This document shows positions 1 through 13,830 of a DNA stretch of 64,000 bases, piece after piece. The stretch is from Pirellulales bacterium. GTDB lineage: Bacteria; Planctomycetota; Planctomycetia; Pirellulales; Lacipirellulaceae. The number at the start of each line of letters is the position of its first letter. The first letter of the stretch is position 1. The notes below the pieces were generated by a model. The model did not search any database. It saw only the letters and a list, made by a program, of their open reading frames with translations, and was not told the origin of the DNA. The translations under genes and the position numbers were made by a program. The stretch lies in contig JAHBXQ010000003.1 of NCBI GenBank assembly GCA_019636345.1, positions 558,001-622,000 on the forward strand. Direction: 5' to 3'.

Positions 1-321
1 GGACTCGCCGCGCGGTTCCGGCAGCGGCGTTTGGGCAATTGTTTGCGCGACCTGTGCGTCGATTTCCTGAAGCTGCTGCGGGGACAGCAGCCCCGTGTTC
101 TGCAGGTGCTGCCGCAGCGAGACGCTGCCGTACAGCGACCAATTGGCGAGCGTCTCGGCGACTTGCCGCTCGGTGAGCGCACCGCACGACAGCAATTCAG
201 TGGCCAGGGCGACGTCGTTTGCCAGTCGTCGCCCCGAATCGTCGTCGCTGGGCAGGAAGACCGTCTCCGCGACGGACTGGGGCGTCGTCGGCTGCAACGG
301 CTGAAACGAGGAGTCCGCCAT
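1..321 (-). CDS. N-terminal part of an unidentified protein (cut by window edge)
   Basis: An open frame runs from an ATG at 319-321 leftward to the window edge without a stop, giving 107 residues of N-terminus. The sequence starts MADSSFQPLQPTTPQSV and is acidic and glutamine-rich, then helical (around LTERQVAETLANWSLYGSVS, followed by LSPQQLQEIDAQV). Short helical modules with alternating L/Q, reading like 'tool for deciding whether to continue', are often seen at the N-terminus of planctomycete Ser/Thr kinases, but no kinase motif lies in this fragment, so the product is not named. The 200 bases to the next gene hold no convincing signal. Confidence 0.5.
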   Translation of the reverse strand, partial: MADSSFQPLQPTTPQSVAETVFLPSDDDSGRRLANDVALATELLSCGALTERQVAETLANWSLYGSVSLRQHLQNTGLLSPQQLQEIDAQVAQTIAQTPLPEPRGES

Positions 322-523
322 AGCGAGCGCAGCGGGGGAAAGCGCGGCATGACCGGCGCTGAGAGCCCGGTCCGGCGGGAAGCCGCAGGCCCTTCCGCCT
401 CCTCTATCTTGGTTGGCCGGCGGTCAAAAGCAAGAACGCTCGGCCTGAGCGGTCTGGAAGTCAGCAAGACCTCGCCAGTCGTATTGCGCCGCGGCGCGAG
501 ACGTCCGGGCTCGGGGCGTACAG

Positions 524-1468
524 TTACCGGTCGAGGACCCCCCGCTCGCGGAGCCAGGGTTCCAAGAGCGTCGGCCACCGGTCCGCGGGGCGGTCGCCGC
601 GGAGCATGCCGAAGCCATGACCGCCGCGTTCGTAGAGGTGCAGCTCCGCGGGGATCTTATGCGCCACGAGCGCCCTGTAGAACAACAGCGAGTTCTCGGG
701 AACGACCGCCCCGTCATCGCTGGCGTGGACGAGGAACGTCGGCGGGGTTCGCTCGTTCACTTGCCCGTCGGCCGACCACTTGGCGACGAGCTCGTCCGAC
801 GGGTCGGGCCCCAGCAGGTTAGCGAGCGACCCGCCGTGGGTCGTCCCGGGCTTCATCGAGACGACCGGATAGATGAGCACGAGAAAGTCGGGCCGGCTGC
901 TCTGCCGATCGATCGAGTCGGCGGCAGTCGGATCGCCGCCGTCGTTGAACACGCCAGCGGTCGCGGCGAGATGTCCCCCGGCGGAGAAGCCCCAAATGCC
1001 GACGCGTTCGGGGTCGACGTCCCAATCCTTCGCGTGAGCTCGTACGGTGCGAATCGCGCGCTGGGCATCCTCAAGCGGCACGGGTTGCTTGTTCTTGCCG
1101 CCGCCGCACCGGTAGCGCAGCACGAACGCGACGACTCCCCGCTCGTTGAGCCAGCGGGCGGGCTCGACCCCTTCCTTGTCCATCGAGAGCCCTCCGTAGC
1201 CGCCGCCGGGACAGAGAACGCATGCGGGGCGGCCTTTGCTCTGCGAGGCGGACGGCTCGAGCAGATACGGCAACATCGACGGTCGCGCCACGACGCGCGT
1301 CATCCACTCGGGGGTCTCCCCCTCGGGCTGCGGAGCGGCGGCATTGGCCGGGTGGTCGGCGGGGTAGAGGAGGACCTCGGGATTGTCGGTCGCTGCAGCT
1401 CGGGGCGCCGGCAGGGCGAGGATCATCGCAGTCGTGGCGAGGGTCAGTCGCAGGGTCATCGAGGACAT
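524..1468 (-). CDS. Secreted alpha/beta-hydrolase (BD-FAE / acetyl-xylan-esterase-like)
   Basis: Predicted exported esterase of 314 residues. The N-terminus (MSSMTLRLTLATTAMILALP) is a signal peptide ending near APRAAA. The alpha/beta-hydrolase core shows an oxyanion loop CPGGGYGGLS, the nucleophile elbow GFSAGGH, a late Asp in HASDDGAVVP and the catalytic His in ERGGHGFGM. This layout is typical of the BD-FAE/esterase-lipase family that removes acyl groups from plant polysaccharides; the substrate here is not known. The frame is open further upstream, but that part runs over the rsmD 3' end and is not protein-like, so the ATG at 1468 (or 1459, three codons later) is preferred because it begins the signal peptide. 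Confidence 0.85.
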   Translation of the reverse strand: MSSMTLRLTLATTAMILALPAPRAAATDNPEVLLYPADHPANAAAPQPEGETPEWMTRVVARPSMLPYLLEPSASQSKGRPACVLCPGGGYGGLSMDKEGVEPARWLNERGVVAFVLRYRCGGGKNKQPVPLEDAQRAIRTVRAHAKDWDVDPERVGIWGFSAGGHLAATAGVFNDGGDPTAADSIDRQSSRPDFLVLIYPVVSMKPGTTHGGSLANLLGPDPSDELVAKWSADGQVNERTPPTFLVHASDDGAVVPENSLLFYRALVAHKIPAELHLYERGGHGFGMLRGDRPADRWPTLLEPWLRERGVLDR

Positions 1469-1547
1469 GGCGAGCAACTCGGAAGAAAGGAGAAGGGATG
1501 ACTCGTTGGAAAGCGAACGTGCGTCAGGCGTGCAGCGAGCCGAGCCG

Positions 1548-2243
1548 TTATGTCCGCAGCACGCCGACGACCGCCGGCATGTAGGTGCGCATCTGCCAGC
1601 CTTCGGCGCGACGATCGACGGCGACGCCCCCCGGGAGTTGGGTGAAGTCGAAGCGATCGTCCGCTTCAACGATCACGATGCTCCCCGCGGGCGCATGGTG
1701 GATGACGGCGCCGATCAGTTCAAGCATCTCGTCGCGACGATCGACGAAGAACGCATAGGGGGGACTGCAGAAGACGAGCCAGGGCAAGCCGGCAGGGGGA
1801 ACGAGCGGATCAGGTGCTCCGCATTCCCCCTTCTCCCAGCTCCCATCCCCTTTCGGCAAGTCTCGCTTGCCCCACAAAAACGCGCTCGTGGCGAGCAGTT
1901 CGGACCGGTCCTCGACCCCCAGGTCGGCGATGTTGGCTTGAATGACGCGGGCCGTCGGGACGTGCTTTTCGATGAACGTCGCCCGCAGGGCGCCGCGGCT
2001 GAGCGCTTCGAGCCCCAGCGCCCCGGTCCCGGCGAACAGGTCGAAGGCATGGCGTCCCGCGCACTCGGTGCTGACGAGGTTGAAGATCGCCTCGCGGACC
2101 CGATGTTTCATCGGCCGGGTGACCGGATCGGCGCCGTCCATGAACGGCTCGTACCGCAGTTTGCGCCCGCGCATCGACCCGCCGATGATCCGCAGTTCCG
2201 TAGCTTCGGGGAGATCGGCTTGGCGGCGCTTGGGACGAGGCAT
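1548..2243 (-). CDS. rsmD: 16S rRNA (guanine-N2)-methyltransferase RsmD
   Basis: 231 residues, matching the RsmD/YhhF family that methylates G966 of 16S rRNA during 30S assembly in the cytoplasm. The N-terminal LRIIGGSMRGRKLRY and TRPMKHRVREAIFNLV blocks are family signatures, and the SAM-binding motif I is DLFAGTGALGLEALSRGA (about residues 68-85). The usual catalytic tetrapeptide (N/D)PPY reads SPPY (in VFCSPPYAFF), so the first residue is changed. Residues around GKRDLPKGDGSWEKGECGAP look like an insert relative to E. coli RsmD. The gene lies upstream of the esterase on the same strand with about 80 bp between them. Confidence 0.9.
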   Translation of the reverse strand: MPRPKRRQADLPEATELRIIGGSMRGRKLRYEPFMDGADPVTRPMKHRVREAIFNLVSTECAGRHAFDLFAGTGALGLEALSRGALRATFIEKHVPTARVIQANIADLGVEDRSELLATSAFLWGKRDLPKGDGSWEKGECGAPDPLVPPAGLPWLVFCSPPYAFFVDRRDEMLELIGAVIHHAPAGSIVIVEADDRFDFTQLPGGVAVDRRAEGWQMRTYMPAVVGVLRT

Positions 2244-2395
2244 GAACCGGAGGTGCTAGCTGGGGGAAGAAGCAGTCGGGCGCGGGCTCCGCGATGAAGC
2301 TGCTCCTCGAACGGGCGTCGTGACGGCCCCGCGGGGCGTGTGTTATCCTGATCCTTTTGCCCGCCGATCACCAGACCCGCCGAGGGAGTTTTCGC

Positions 2396-3631
2396 ATGGT
2401 TCGCCGAGAATGGTTGCTTGTCGCCTGCGGTTTGTTTGTCCTGCCGACCGGAGCAGGGCGCACGTTCGCCCAGGAGACTGCGCCGGGCGATGCCCAGGAA
2501 GCCGCCGCCGAACCGGCAGCGCCCGCCGCGACGGAGTCGCCCGAGGCGGTCGCCGCCAAGCAGGCGTTCGACGTCGTCTATCAGCAGTACTCCGGGGTGC
2601 TCCAGGAGATCAACGCGACCCGCCAGCAGCGCGATGCCGCCGGCGGGCCGGACAAGTTGAAGGTCAACGAGCAACTGCTCAAGCTCCGCGCTCAAGCCGA
2701 GAAGATTGTCGACAAGATCGTCGACGCGGGCGTGGCGGTTTACAGAGCGTCCCCCGACGGGTATCCCGAGATCAACAGCACGCTGCTGGCGATGGGACAG
2801 TTTTATCTGATCGGCGACCCCAACACGGGGGACGGCGGCGACCAGTACGAGAAGGCGTTGCCGCTGGCGAAGTCGCTCATCGACGCCGGCGCCGGCCAAA
2901 CTTGGCCGCAGTTGTACCTGTGGGGCGCGGTGGCGGCCTACAGCGTCAACGACTTCCCGCTCGCCAAGGAGTATTTCGCCAAGGCCGACGAGACGCGCGC
3001 CGCGAACGTTTCGGGGACCAGTCCGCGGTTGTTGGACCTCGTCGAGCAGGCCCGCCGCAATCTGCCGCAGTTGGAGCGGAATTGGACGAAGGAGCAGGAG
3101 ATCCGCGCCGCCGAGGAGAAAGCGGACGACTTGCCGCGGGTCAAGCTCGCGACCACGCGCGGCGACGTGGTGATCGAACTGTTCGAGAACGAGGCGCCCG
3201 AGGCGGTCGCGAGCTTCCTGTCGCTGGTCAAGCAGGGGTTCTACGACAACGTCGTTTTCCACCGGGTGCTGCCGGGCTTCATGGCCCAGGGGGGCGATCC
3301 GACGGGCACGGGCACAGGGGGGCCGGGCTACTGCATCAAGTGCGAGTGCTACACGCCCAACTACCGGCGCCACTTCCGCGGCAGCCTGAGCATGGCCCAC
3401 GCTGGGCGCGACACGGGGGGTTCGCAGTTCTTCCTGACGTTTGTCCCTACGTCATTTCTCGACGGCAAGCACACCGTGTTCGGCCGGGTGATCGAGGGGA
3501 TGGACGTGGCGGCGTCGCTACGGCGGCGCGACCCGGACGACCCCTCGACGACCCCCGACATGATCGTGAAGGCCGAGATCGTCCGCGACCGGGGGCATGC
3601 TTACAAGTTTACGAAGCTCCCCGGGCGTTGA
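2396..3631 (+). CDS. Exported cyclophilin-type peptidylprolyl isomerase
   Basis: 411 residues. The start at 2396 follows an AGGGAG site by about 8 bases and begins a signal peptide (MVRREWLLVACGLFVLPTG, cleavage near TFAQ). Residues ~30-235 are an alanine-rich helical region, possibly TPR-like. The C-terminal ~160 residues are a cyclophilin domain with FHRVLPGFMAQGGDPTGTG and SLSMAHAGRDTGGSQFF, containing the family's Arg, Phe, Met and Gln active-site residues. A short cysteine cluster (CIKCECY) sits in the loop between these blocks. Likely role: cis-trans isomerisation of prolyl bonds in exported proteins. A near-perfect palindrome lies ~75 bp downstream. Confidence 0.88.
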   Translation: MVRREWLLVACGLFVLPTGAGRTFAQETAPGDAQEAAAEPAAPAATESPEAVAAKQAFDVVYQQYSGVLQEINATRQQRDAAGGPDKLKVNEQLLKLRAQAEKIVDKIVDAGVAVYRASPDGYPEINSTLLAMGQFYLIGDPNTGDGGDQYEKALPLAKSLIDAGAGQTWPQLYLWGAVAAYSVNDFPLAKEYFAKADETRAANVSGTSPRLLDLVEQARRNLPQLERNWTKEQEIRAAEEKADDLPRVKLATTRGDVVIELFENEAPEAVASFLSLVKQGFYDNVVFHRVLPGFMAQGGDPTGTGTGGPGYCIKCECYTPNYRRHFRGSLSMAHAGRDTGGSQFFLTFVPTSFLDGKHTVFGRVIEGMDVAASLRRRDPDDPSTTPDMIVKAEIVRDRGHAYKFTKLPGR

Positions 3632-3706
3632 GCCGGGCGCTTTCGTGAGGAAATTGCGCCTTCGGGCGAGACTTCGTAGACAGCCGGGGGCCGGGGGGGC
3701 AGGTCG

Positions 3707-3730
3707 GGCGGATTGGGGCCCTAATCCGCC
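3707..3730. repeat. 24 bp near-perfect palindrome after the cyclophilin gene
   Basis: GGCGGATT and AATCCGCC arms close a GGGGCCCT centre, which itself pairs with one G-T wobble. It lies in the 460 bp gap between the cyclophilin gene and the LysR gene. There is no T-run, so an intrinsic terminator is possible but not shown. The rest of the gap (3731-4094) holds no convincing gene; a TGTCGACA palindrome lies near 3783. Confidence 0.5.
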
Positions 3731-4094
3731 TGCTTGACGGAACGGCGAGGCGTGGATAGTCTAATATCGCGATTTTGAATGGTGTCGACACTCTCTATTT
3801 GGAATGTCGATTGAGCACGGAGCGCTCCCCCAGGCGGATCTTCTTGCGGGCCGGGACATAGTCTGGCCACGAGCCGATTCGCGTCGGCAACTTCTTATCG
3901 CCGCAGTGGTTACGTGTTGCCACGCCGAGGTCGCGCTCGGCGTCGGCTTCGCGGTGCGCGCGACGTTTCTGCCGACGCTTTCGCGCACGGCTCAAGCGGT
4001 TTTGCGTGGACGCTGTGCCTCGGCCGTTTGCTGTCGAACCATCGTCCCGTGATTGACCAAGTCCCGCGCTCGCCGGTCCGGCGTTGAATCGCAG

Positions 4095-5060
4095 ATGCAA
4101 ATTCGCACCTTGAAGATCTTCTGTGACGTGGTCGAGCGGCGCAGCATTTCGCGCGCGGCGGAGGAGAACCGCATTTCGCAGGGGAACGCCAGCCATTTGG
4201 TGCAGTCCCTCGAGCAACACCTCGGAGTGCAACTGCTCGATCGCTCGACCCGTCCGTTCGAACTGACCCACGAGGGCCAGCGGTACTACGACGGGGTCCG
4301 GCCGCTGGTGCGGCGGTACTTCGAGGTCGAAGAGGAGGTCAAGACGCTGCACGACGCCGAGGCCCGCCGGTTGGTGGTCGCGTCGATCTACTCGGTGGGA
4401 ATTCCCCACATGAGCGCGTTCCTGCAGCGATTCTCCACGGCTCACCCGCGGGCCGAGGTGCGACTTGAGTATCTCCACCCCCACCGCGTGTACGAGCAGG
4501 TCGAACGGGGCGACGCCGATCTGGGGATCGTGAGCTTTCCCAAGGAGAGCGGCACGCTCGCGGCGATCCCCTGGCGAAACGAACCGATGGCGATCGTTTG
4601 TCATCCGGCGCATCGGTTGGCGGCCGAGTCGACGGCGCCGTTGGCGGCCCTGGAGGGTGAGGCATTCGTCGCGTTCGAGGAGGGGTTGGCGATTCGCGAG
4701 GCGATCGACGAGTCGCTTGAGGCCGCGGGCGCCGACGTGCATGCGACCCTGGCGTTCGACAACATCGAGACGATCAAACGAGCGGTCGAAGCGAACTCGG
4801 GGGTGAGCATTCTCCCCGAGCCGAGCGTGCGACGCGAGACGGCCGCGGGGGACCTGACGAAGGTGGCGATCGAAGGGGCGCGCTTGGTGCGGCCGCTGGC
4901 GATCATCTATCGCCGCGAACGCCCTCCCAGCGAGTTGGCCCGGCACTTCGTCAGCGAGCTGCAGGCCGACGCTGAGTTCGCTGAGGAGACGATCGGCACG
5001 ACCAACGGCTTCGGATCCGGGTCGGCTCGCGGCGAGGTCCCGCGGCCGAACGCCCGGTAG
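4095..5060 (+). CDS. LysR-family transcriptional regulator, probable glutamate synthase regulator
   Basis: 321 residues. The N-terminal helix-turn-helix is typical of LysR proteins: MQIRTLKIFCDVVERRSISR, then the recognition helix region QGNASHLVQSLEQHLGVQLL and DRSTRPFELTHEGQRYY. The C-terminal half is a two-lobed substrate-binding domain (for example ADLGIVSFP and NSGVSILPE). The ATG at 4095 is chosen because it starts directly at the HTH; an in-frame TTG at 4053 would add an unlikely extension. It lies 150 bp upstream of gltB on the same strand. In Bacillus the LysR protein GltC activates gltAB, so control of gltBD is a reasonable inference, but no T-N11-A operator was confidently picked out. 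Confidence 0.9.
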   Translation: MQIRTLKIFCDVVERRSISRAAEENRISQGNASHLVQSLEQHLGVQLLDRSTRPFELTHEGQRYYDGVRPLVRRYFEVEEEVKTLHDAEARRLVVASIYSVGIPHMSAFLQRFSTAHPRAEVRLEYLHPHRVYEQVERGDADLGIVSFPKESGTLAAIPWRNEPMAIVCHPAHRLAAESTAPLAALEGEAFVAFEEGLAIREAIDESLEAAGADVHATLAFDNIETIKRAVEANSGVSILPEPSVRRETAAGDLTKVAIEGARLVRPLAIIYRRERPPSELARHFVSELQADAEFAEETIGTTNGFGSGSARGEVPRPNAR

Positions 5061-5207
5061 GACAGGATTCGGCCGATCGCTACGCGAACCCGGTCGACGC
5101 GTTGAACATCCACGACATCGCGGCCTCGCGCTTCGTCGCCGGGGCCCCGCGACGAGATCAAGCAGAATCACTCCCGGCGCTTGGCGCCCTCCGTCAGACT
5201 TACGGAT

Positions 5208-9887
<4,680 letters not shown>

Positions 9888-9902
9888 GGACTGAGCGAAT
9901 AA

Positions 9903-9929
9903 CCAATGACCAAATCCCAATGACCAATG
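9903..9929. repeat. Left arm of a 27 bp inverted repeat (GGTCATTGG family)
   Basis: The 27-mer built from CCAATGACC units here is repeated in inverted orientation at 10675-10701 with a single mismatch. The arms enclose the four-helix-bundle gene between gltB and gltD. A closely related pair lies at 49349-49423 behind aroC. Confidence 0.85.
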
Positions 9930-10306
9930 ATGCGAGACGAGGAACCTCTGCGACGCGCCTACGATCTCGCTGAACGCACGGCCGCGTTTGGCGAAAGAGT
10001 CGTCAGGTTCGCTCGTCACGTTCCGCGGGACGATGTGACGGGTCCCCTTATTCGCCAACTTGTACGATCTGCGACCAGCATTGGCGCAAATTACGCTGAG
10101 GCCGACGAAGCGGGATCGCCAAAGGAGTTTTGTACCGAATTAGCGTCTGCTGTCGCGAAGCGAGAGAAACGCAATATTGGCTGCGCATGCTCGCTGCCGC
10201 TTCGGAGCGAGAACAGGACGAAGCACGATTGCTCTGGCAAGAAGCCAATGAATTGACGCGGATTTTCGGCGCGATTCACCGCAAATCGAAGGCGCACTTG
10301 AAATAG
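9927..10306 (+). pseudogene. Four-helix-bundle protein (23S rRNA intervening-sequence family), frameshifted
   Basis: The first frame gives LRRAYDLAERTAAFGERVV, LIRQLVRSATSIGANYAEAD and GSPKEF, the hallmark start of the S23/IVS four-helix-bundle family. After GSPKEF the homology leaves this frame and continues in another: YRISVCCREARETQYWLRML, then SEREQDEARLLWQEANELTR up to TAG at 10304-10306. Restoring one T in the T-run at 10128-10131 (giving EFLYRISV) would join the halves into a normal ~125-residue protein. So the gene is either inactive or affected by a one-base sequencing error. Its molecular role is unknown; relatives sit in rRNA intervening sequences and in mobile contexts. It sits between inverted repeats. 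Confidence 0.8.
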
Positions 10307-10674
10307 CGGAGTCGTCGATCAATGAACTGATTGTGGAGCCAGATCTTTCCTGACGTGGTATGCGGATGAAGATGATTGTGGCGGAACTGGAGTTGGGCCA
10401 AGCTGTAATCGGCGGAATCATTGATTTCGGCAGCGGGACGCTGCTTGGGCGGCTGCAAATGCTTCAGGCGAAGAGAAGAGAGCATGTAACGCGAGTCCGC
10501 TCGAACCTTGATCGACTCAAGCTGAAAGTGCCGCCAATGTCGATCGCGAGCGCGAATTGACCGCGGCGTTGCAACGCCTTTGCAGCCCCTCGGTAAGTCG
10601 CAACTCGCCGGACTAACAACATCCTAGTCCTCGGACCTCCACGGAAAAACGGTTGGCTTGGGAAGCCTCATTCC
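10307..10674. other. Gap between the four-helix-bundle remnant and gltD
   Basis: About 370 bases with lower G+C than the flanking genes. Short frames exist on both strands (for example 10360-10560 plus) but none has a recognisable domain or a good ribosome-binding site. It lies inside the segment bounded by the 27 bp inverted repeats and is probably part of that insertion. Confidence 0.4.
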
Positions 10675-10701
10675 CATTGGTCATTGGGACTTGGTCATTG
10701 G
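10675..10701. repeat. Right arm of the 27 bp inverted repeat (GGTCATTGG family)
   Basis: Reverse complement of 9903-9929 with 26 of 27 bases matching. It ends about 50 bp before the gltD start, so any promoter for gltD independent of gltB would have to lie in or near this repeat. Confidence 0.85.
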
Positions 10702-10749
10702 TCATTCCAAGAACACAGAGCTTAGTCATCGCATAAGATTAGGAATGTT

Positions 10750-12324
10750 ATGGGCAAACCGACCGGATTTAAAGAGTACCCGCGCGAGGCTGTGCCGTAT
10801 CGCGATCCGCTTGAGCGGGCCGGGGACTTTCTCGAGATTTTCACCCAAGCCCCCGTCGAGCAACTCATGACGCAGGGCGCCCGGTGCATGGATTGCGGGA
10901 TCCCGTTCTGCCAGTCGAACACCGGCTGCCCGATCGACAACCTGATCCCCGAGTGGAACGACCTGGTCTACCAGGGCCGGTGGCGCGATGCGCTCGAGCG
11001 GCTTCACAAGACCAACAACTTTCCCGAGTTCACCGGCCGGGCCTGCCCCGCGCCGTGCGAAGGGTCGTGCGTGCTGGGGATCACCAATCCCCCGGTGACG
11101 ATCAAGAACATCGAGAACGCGATCATCGACCGCGGTTGGGAAGAAGAGTGGATCGCCCCGCAGCCCCCCGAGTTCGAGACGGGTAAGAAAGCGGCGATCG
11201 TCGGCAGCGGGCCCGCGGGGTTGGCCGCGGCCCAGCAGTTGCGCCGCGCCGGGCACGACGTCACCGTCTATGAGCGGGCCGATCGCATCGGCGGATTGTT
11301 GATGTACGGCATCCCCTGGATGAAGCTCGGCAAAGACGTCGTCGAGCGCCGGCTCGACCAAATGCGGGCCGAGGGGGTCAAGTTCGTCACCTGCGCCCAT
11401 GTTGGCCGCAAGGAAGACTTCCCCGCGGGCCACATGACGCAGATCATGCAGGAGCGCGGCTGCGCGGTGAAGTTCATCGACCCGCAGCATTTGGTCGACG
11501 AGTTCGACGCGGTGCTGCTGGCGACCGGCGCGACGAAGTCGTTCGACCCGACCGGCCGCTGCCCGGGGCGCGATTTGGCCGGGATCCACTTGGCGATGGA
11601 TTTCCTCACCCGCAACACGAAGAGCCTGCTCGATTCGAAACTGGCTGACGAGGCGTACCTGTCGGCCAAGGGGAAGCACGTGGTCGTCATCGGCGGCGGC
11701 GACACGGGCGCCGACTGCATCGGCACGAGCCTGCGGCACGGGGCGGCCAGCATCGTCAACTTCGAATTGCTGGATCGCCCGCCGACGGAGCGCGCCCCGA
11801 ACAACCCCTGGCCCGAGTGGCCGCGGATTTACCGGGTCGACTACTCGCACGCCGAGGTCCAGGCTCGCACCGGCGACGACCCGCGCAAATACAACATCCT
11901 CACCAAGGAGTTCATCGGCGAAAACGGTCGCGTGACCGGCGTAAAGACCGTGGCGGTCGACTGGAGCAAGCCGATCGCCGGCGGGGCGCCGTTCACCGAG
12001 GTTGAAGGGAGCGAGCACGTCTGGCCCGCCGACTTGGTCTTGCTGGCCACCGGGTTCGTCGGCCCGGAACTGGCCGTCGGCGAAATGCTGGGGATCGAGA
12101 CGCACGAACCGCGGCGCGGCTGGCTGACCTTCAAGGCCGAGCATGGTCAGTTCGCCACCAGCGTCCCTGGCGTGTTCGCCGCAGGAGATTGCCGCCGCGG
12201 GCAAAGCCTGGTCGTCTGGGCGATCAACGAAGGCCGCGGCGCGGCCCGCGCGATCGACGAATACCTGATGGGCTTCACGACCCTCTCGGCGCCCGGACTG
12301 AACCTGCCGCAGCAGGTGGTGTGA
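10750..12324 (+). CDS. gltD: Glutamate synthase small (beta) subunit
   Basis: 524 residues. It carries NADPH electrons through FAD and 4Fe-4S clusters to GltB. Cysteine ligands are Cys46, 49, 54 and 60 ([15 protein letters not shown]) and Cys99, 103 and 107 (CPAPCEGSC). The FAD site is [11 protein letters not shown] near residue 150 and the NADPH site is [12 protein letters not shown] near residue 315; LLATGF with [17 protein letters not shown] is the conserved C-terminal end of the family. The ATG at 10750 gives the standard N-terminus (MGKPTGF). It belongs functionally with gltB, though an insertion separates them. It converges on rlmN over a GCCCCCGGTC hairpin. Confidence 0.96.
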   Translation: MGKPTGFKEYPREAVPYRDPLERAGDFLEIFTQAPVEQLMTQGARCMDCGIPFCQSNTGCPIDNLIPEWNDLVYQGRWRDALERLHKTNNFPEFTGRACPAPCEGSCVLGITNPPVTIKNIENAIIDRGWEEEWIAPQPPEFETGKKAAIVGSGPAGLAAAQQLRRAGHDVTVYERADRIGGLLMYGIPWMKLGKDVVERRLDQMRAEGVKFVTCAHVGRKEDFPAGHMTQIMQERGCAVKFIDPQHLVDEFDAVLLATGATKSFDPTGRCPGRDLAGIHLAMDFLTRNTKSLLDSKLADEAYLSAKGKHVVVIGGGDTGADCIGTSLRHGAASIVNFELLDRPPTERAPNNPWPEWPRIYRVDYSHAEVQARTGDDPRKYNILTKEFIGENGRVTGVKTVAVDWSKPIAGGAPFTEVEGSEHVWPADLVLLATGFVGPELAVGEMLGIETHEPRRGWLTFKAEHGQFATSVPGVFAAGDCRRGQSLVVWAINEGRGAARAIDEYLMGFTTLSAPGLNLPQQVV

Positions 12325-12332
12325 ACCATTTA

Positions 12333-12355
12333 GCCCCCGGTCATTGACCGGGGGC
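12333..12355. terminator. GCCCCCGGTC hairpin between convergent gltD and rlmN
   Basis: A perfect 10 bp stem (GCCCCCGGTC / GACCGGGGGC) with an ATT loop, 8 bases after the gltD stop and overlapping the rlmN 3' end. It could stop transcription from both sides, but lacks a T-run. Related hairpins occur at 24775-24810 and 48116-48143, and the preceding bases CCATTTAGCC are shared with the latter, so it is also a dispersed repeat. Confidence 0.6.
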
Positions 12356-13420
12356 CAGCTCAAGCGGCTGCTGCGACCTGCGCAATTGCCCGCACGCGGC
12401 GTCGATGCGGTTGCCTTTGCGGTGGCGGAATTTCACCGTCACGCCGGCTCGCTCCAAGATCGCGCGGAACGCGTGCTGCCGCTCGGGGGTCGGCGTGCCG
12501 TACGGCAATCCCGCCACGGGGTTGTAGGGGATGACGTTTAGCATCGCCTCGCGCCCTGCGAGCAGTCGGGCGAGTTGGCCGGCGTGTTCAGGACGGTCGT
12601 TCAGGTCGGCCAGCAGGACGTACTCGTAGGTGATCCGCCGGCCGCTCACCGCGAAATACCGATCCGCGGCCGCCAGAATCGCGTCGATGCCGATGTTCTT
12701 GTTGACCGGCACGAGCTGGTTTCGCAGTTCGTCGTTGGGGGCGTGCAGCGAAACGGCCAAGCGGTAATTCGCCTCGTGTCGGGCGAGCCGATCCATCGCA
12801 GGGGGGAGGCCGACGGTCGAGATCGTGATCCGCCGAGCGCTGATCCCCAATCCGTCGGGTCGGCGGGCCTCGTCGAGCGCGGGGAGGAGCCGATCGAGAT
12901 TCGCCAGCGGCTCGCCCATGCCCATCACCACGATGTGGCTGAGCCGTTCTTCAGGGGCGAGCAACCGCTGCAGTTGCAGCATCTCTTCGACGATCTCGCC
13001 GGTGGCGAGATTGCGATCGACCCCGTCGAGCCCGCTGGCGCAAAAGACGCACCCCATGCCGCAGCCGACTTGGGTGCTAATGCAAATCGTGCGGCGCACC
13101 TCGTCGCGCAACAGGACGCACTCGATTTGTCCCCCGTCGGCCAGCCCCAAGAGCAGCTTCTCGGTGCCGTCGTCGGCGGTCGTGTGCTTGGCGATCGTCG
13201 CGGTCCAAAGCCGGAATGCGTCGGCCAATTGCTCGCGGGCCCCCTTGGGAAGATCGGACATCGCGTCCCAATCGCCGGCCCGCTTTTCAAACAACCAGCG
13301 GCGAATTTGCTTCGCGCGAAACGAGGGCAGGCCGTGGGCCGCGGTCCACTCGGCGAGAGTCCGATCCAGCGAGTCGAGCAAGCGAGGGCGCTCCGCCGGA
13401 GCGACGAGTCTATTTGACAT
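12341..13420 (-). CDS. rlmN: Dual-specificity 23S rRNA/tRNA adenine-C2 methyltransferase RlmN
   Basis: 359 residues. A radical SAM enzyme that methylates C2 of A2503 in 23S rRNA and A37 in some tRNAs. The cluster ligands are Cys120, 124 and 127 (CGMGCVFCASG). Family blocks include FRAKQIRRWLF, VVMGMGEPLANLD and the C-terminal Cys in NRIDAACGQL that forms the RNA-protein intermediate. The start at 13420 (MSNRLVAPAE) gives the usual length; a longer frame runs into the upstream toxin gene. It overlaps the end of the toxin frame by 11 bases, which suggests cotranscription with the toxin-antitoxin genes. Confidence 0.93.
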   Translation of the reverse strand: MSNRLVAPAERPRLLDSLDRTLAEWTAAHGLPSFRAKQIRRWLFEKRAGDWDAMSDLPKGAREQLADAFRLWTATIAKHTTADDGTEKLLLGLADGGQIECVLLRDEVRRTICISTQVGCGMGCVFCASGLDGVDRNLATGEIVEEMLQLQRLLAPEERLSHIVVMGMGEPLANLDRLLPALDEARRPDGLGISARRITISTVGLPPAMDRLARHEANYRLAVSLHAPNDELRNQLVPVNKNIGIDAILAAADRYFAVSGRRITYEYVLLADLNDRPEHAGQLARLLAGREAMLNVIPYNPVAGLPYGTPTPERQHAFRAILERAGVTVKFRHRKGNRIDAACGQLRRSQQPLELAPGQ

Positions 13421-13825
13421 CAAACACATCCAGCATTTGTCGAACGGTGACGATTGCGCATGCTTGCCCGCTCGGCAAAGCAAGCAAGTGACGTTTGTCG
13501 CCCGTGACGAGATATTCCGCCCCGCCGGCGACGGCAGTCGCCAGGATCACGTTGTCAGCAGGGTCGCTCGCCACGTTCATTGTCGGCAATTGCTCGGCAA
13601 ATACAGCGAAATCGCGGATCTGGATCAACAGGTCTGCGGCAGCTCCGGGCGGCAGATAGCGTGCAGCTTGGGATACTGGAGCACGCGCTCCAGTTCTTCC
13701 AACTGCTGAAGCGATGTCACCAGTTCATAATCGCCTGCGGCGCAGCGCTCCCAAAGCTGGTGAGATGCGCCGCTCGGGACGATCAAGGCCGACACCAGCA
13801 CGTTCGTGTCAAGGACGATCCGCAC
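13410..13825 (-). pseudogene. PIN-domain toxin, frameshifted
   Basis: A PIN-type ribonuclease toxin split over two frames. The first half, MRIVLDTNVLVSALIVPSG to LEELERVLQYPKL, contains the first metal-binding Asp (LDTN) and conserved Glu. The second half, DFAVFAEQLPTMNVASDPAD and NVILATAVAGGAEYLVTGD, contains the other acidic residues (DPAD, TGDKRHLL). They would join through ARYLPPGAAADLLIQIRDF if one base were added near 13655-13670 (in the CCCAAGCTGC stretch). The second frame could start at a TTG overlapping the first stop, but separate halves of one PIN domain are unlikely to be functional. The antitoxin lies 5 bp upstream. Confidence 0.8.
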
Positions 13826-13830
13826 GGCGG

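Noticed and set aside
3804-4052. Plus-strand 82-codon frame before the LysR gene
   Set aside because: No ribosome-binding site or homology visible; likely chance frame in a divergent-free gap.
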